Assembly: GCA_038226175.1 (NCBI GenBank)
Contig: JBBRQP010000140.1
Location: forward strand, 1 to 5,116
Source: JBBRQP01 sp038226175
Lineage (GTDB): Bacteria > Cyanobacteriota > Cyanobacteriia > Gloeobacterales > Anthocerotibacteraceae
Length of the DNA stretch: 5,116 nucleotides
Direction of reading: 5' to 3'
Shown one piece after another: positions 5,030 through 5,116 of the stretch. Under the pieces are notes generated by a model. The model was not told the origin of the DNA and searched no databases. It worked only from the letters and a program-made list of their open reading frames with translations. The position numbers were made by a program, and so were the translations under genes. How positions within the stretch are numbered: position 1 is the first letter of the stretch; each line of letters opens with the position of its first letter.

Positions 5030-5116
5030 ATGGCATGGCAATAACCGTCTAGACACAGAATTTTTAAAAAAAGGCATGTCGTCGTCGCCACAAAGCAACA
5101 AAAACCAATGCGGTCA
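4980..5116 (+). CDS. Start of a further small gene with repeated Cys motif (3' end outside window)
   Basis: A frame opening at ATG 4980 is uninterrupted for 45 codons to the window edge and was identified by reading past the end of the 104-residue gene, which it overlaps by 50 nt. The visible sequence has a basic start ('MNTQIKRYFPEK'), then 'HQCGEWHG' (C15, H19), a charged stretch, a Ser-rich turn ('MSSSPQSNK'), and 'NQCG' again at 42-45. The two Q-C-G motifs are exactly 29 codons apart, and the residue after the second is His or Gln. Paired Cys-Gly turns with a nearby His hint at a zinc-binding fold, but only two cysteines are visible. A good AGGA site supports the start. It continues the operon; function is unknown. 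Confidence 0.55.
   Translation, partial: MNTQIKRYFPEKHQCGEWHGNNRLDTEFLKKGMSSSPQSNKNQCG

Noticed and set aside
5017..5114. Direct repeat ACCAATGCGGT (two copies) as a possible attachment or target-site duplication
   Set aside because: Both copies lie in the same open frame exactly 29 codons apart and encode the same Gln-Cys-Gly, so a coding explanation is simpler than an att site.
5076..5116. ATG 5076 as the start of the last gene
   Set aside because: It is in the same frame as ATG 4980 but has only AAGG one base upstream; the upstream ATG has a properly spaced AGGA.
1..5116. CRISPR array, tRNA/rRNA genes or insertion-sequence ends
   Set aside because: No regularly spaced repeats with unique spacers, no cloverleaf-like segment and no transposase or terminal inverted repeats were seen; the only clustered repeats are the 8-bp units in the primase gene.

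Overview
This window looks like the integration and replication module of a mobile genetic element, probably integrated in or carried by a cyanobacterium. The host guess comes from memory of family sequences. The prim-pol domain, with an N-terminal 'LTP..RKRPYRPNW' segment, 'SGKPGRSQH' and 'VELRW...SVLPPSIHP', resembles cyanobacterial prim-pol proteins, and the integrase tail resembles cyanobacterial tyrosine integrases. No HIP1 octamer (GCGATCGC) is present, so the host call is an inference only.

Layout, all genes on the + strand. (1) 1-120: the last 39 codons of a tyrosine recombinase, including the catalytic tyrosine. (2) 117-974: an unrecognised, visibly A+T-rich 285-residue protein whose start overlaps the integrase stop (ATGA). 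(3) 975-1063: an intergenic control region with a consensus TATAAT box nested inside an 11-bp perfect inverted repeat. (4) 1064-1345: a small winged-helix protein of excisionase/AlpA type. (5) 1346-1426: a short gap with a strong hairpin just ahead of a good ribosome binding site. (6) 1427-5116: a tightly packed, mostly overlapping series. It contains a 56-residue putative zinc-ribbon microprotein, a 96-residue unknown, an 836-residue prim-pol/helicase fusion, two small unknowns (114 and 104 residues), and the beginning of another gene that starts at 4980 and runs off the window.

How the parts may work together: the recombinase and excisionase-like protein would handle integration and excision. 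The large protein joins an archaeo-eukaryotic-type primase, a PriCT-like domain and a P-loop helicase, which fits a self-contained replication initiator. The final part of its gene carries a cluster of seven copies of an 8-bp unit (consensus TACTCCGA followed by T) in both orientations, some tandem with exactly 8-bp spacing and followed by an A-rich stretch. Because 8 is not a multiple of 3, the repeat cannot be explained by a repeated peptide, so it is a candidate iteron-type origin or operator inside the initiator gene. This is the most interesting signal in the window. The layout resembles phage satellites and replicating integrative islands in general, but no capsid, packaging or conjugation gene is visible here, so the class of element remains open.
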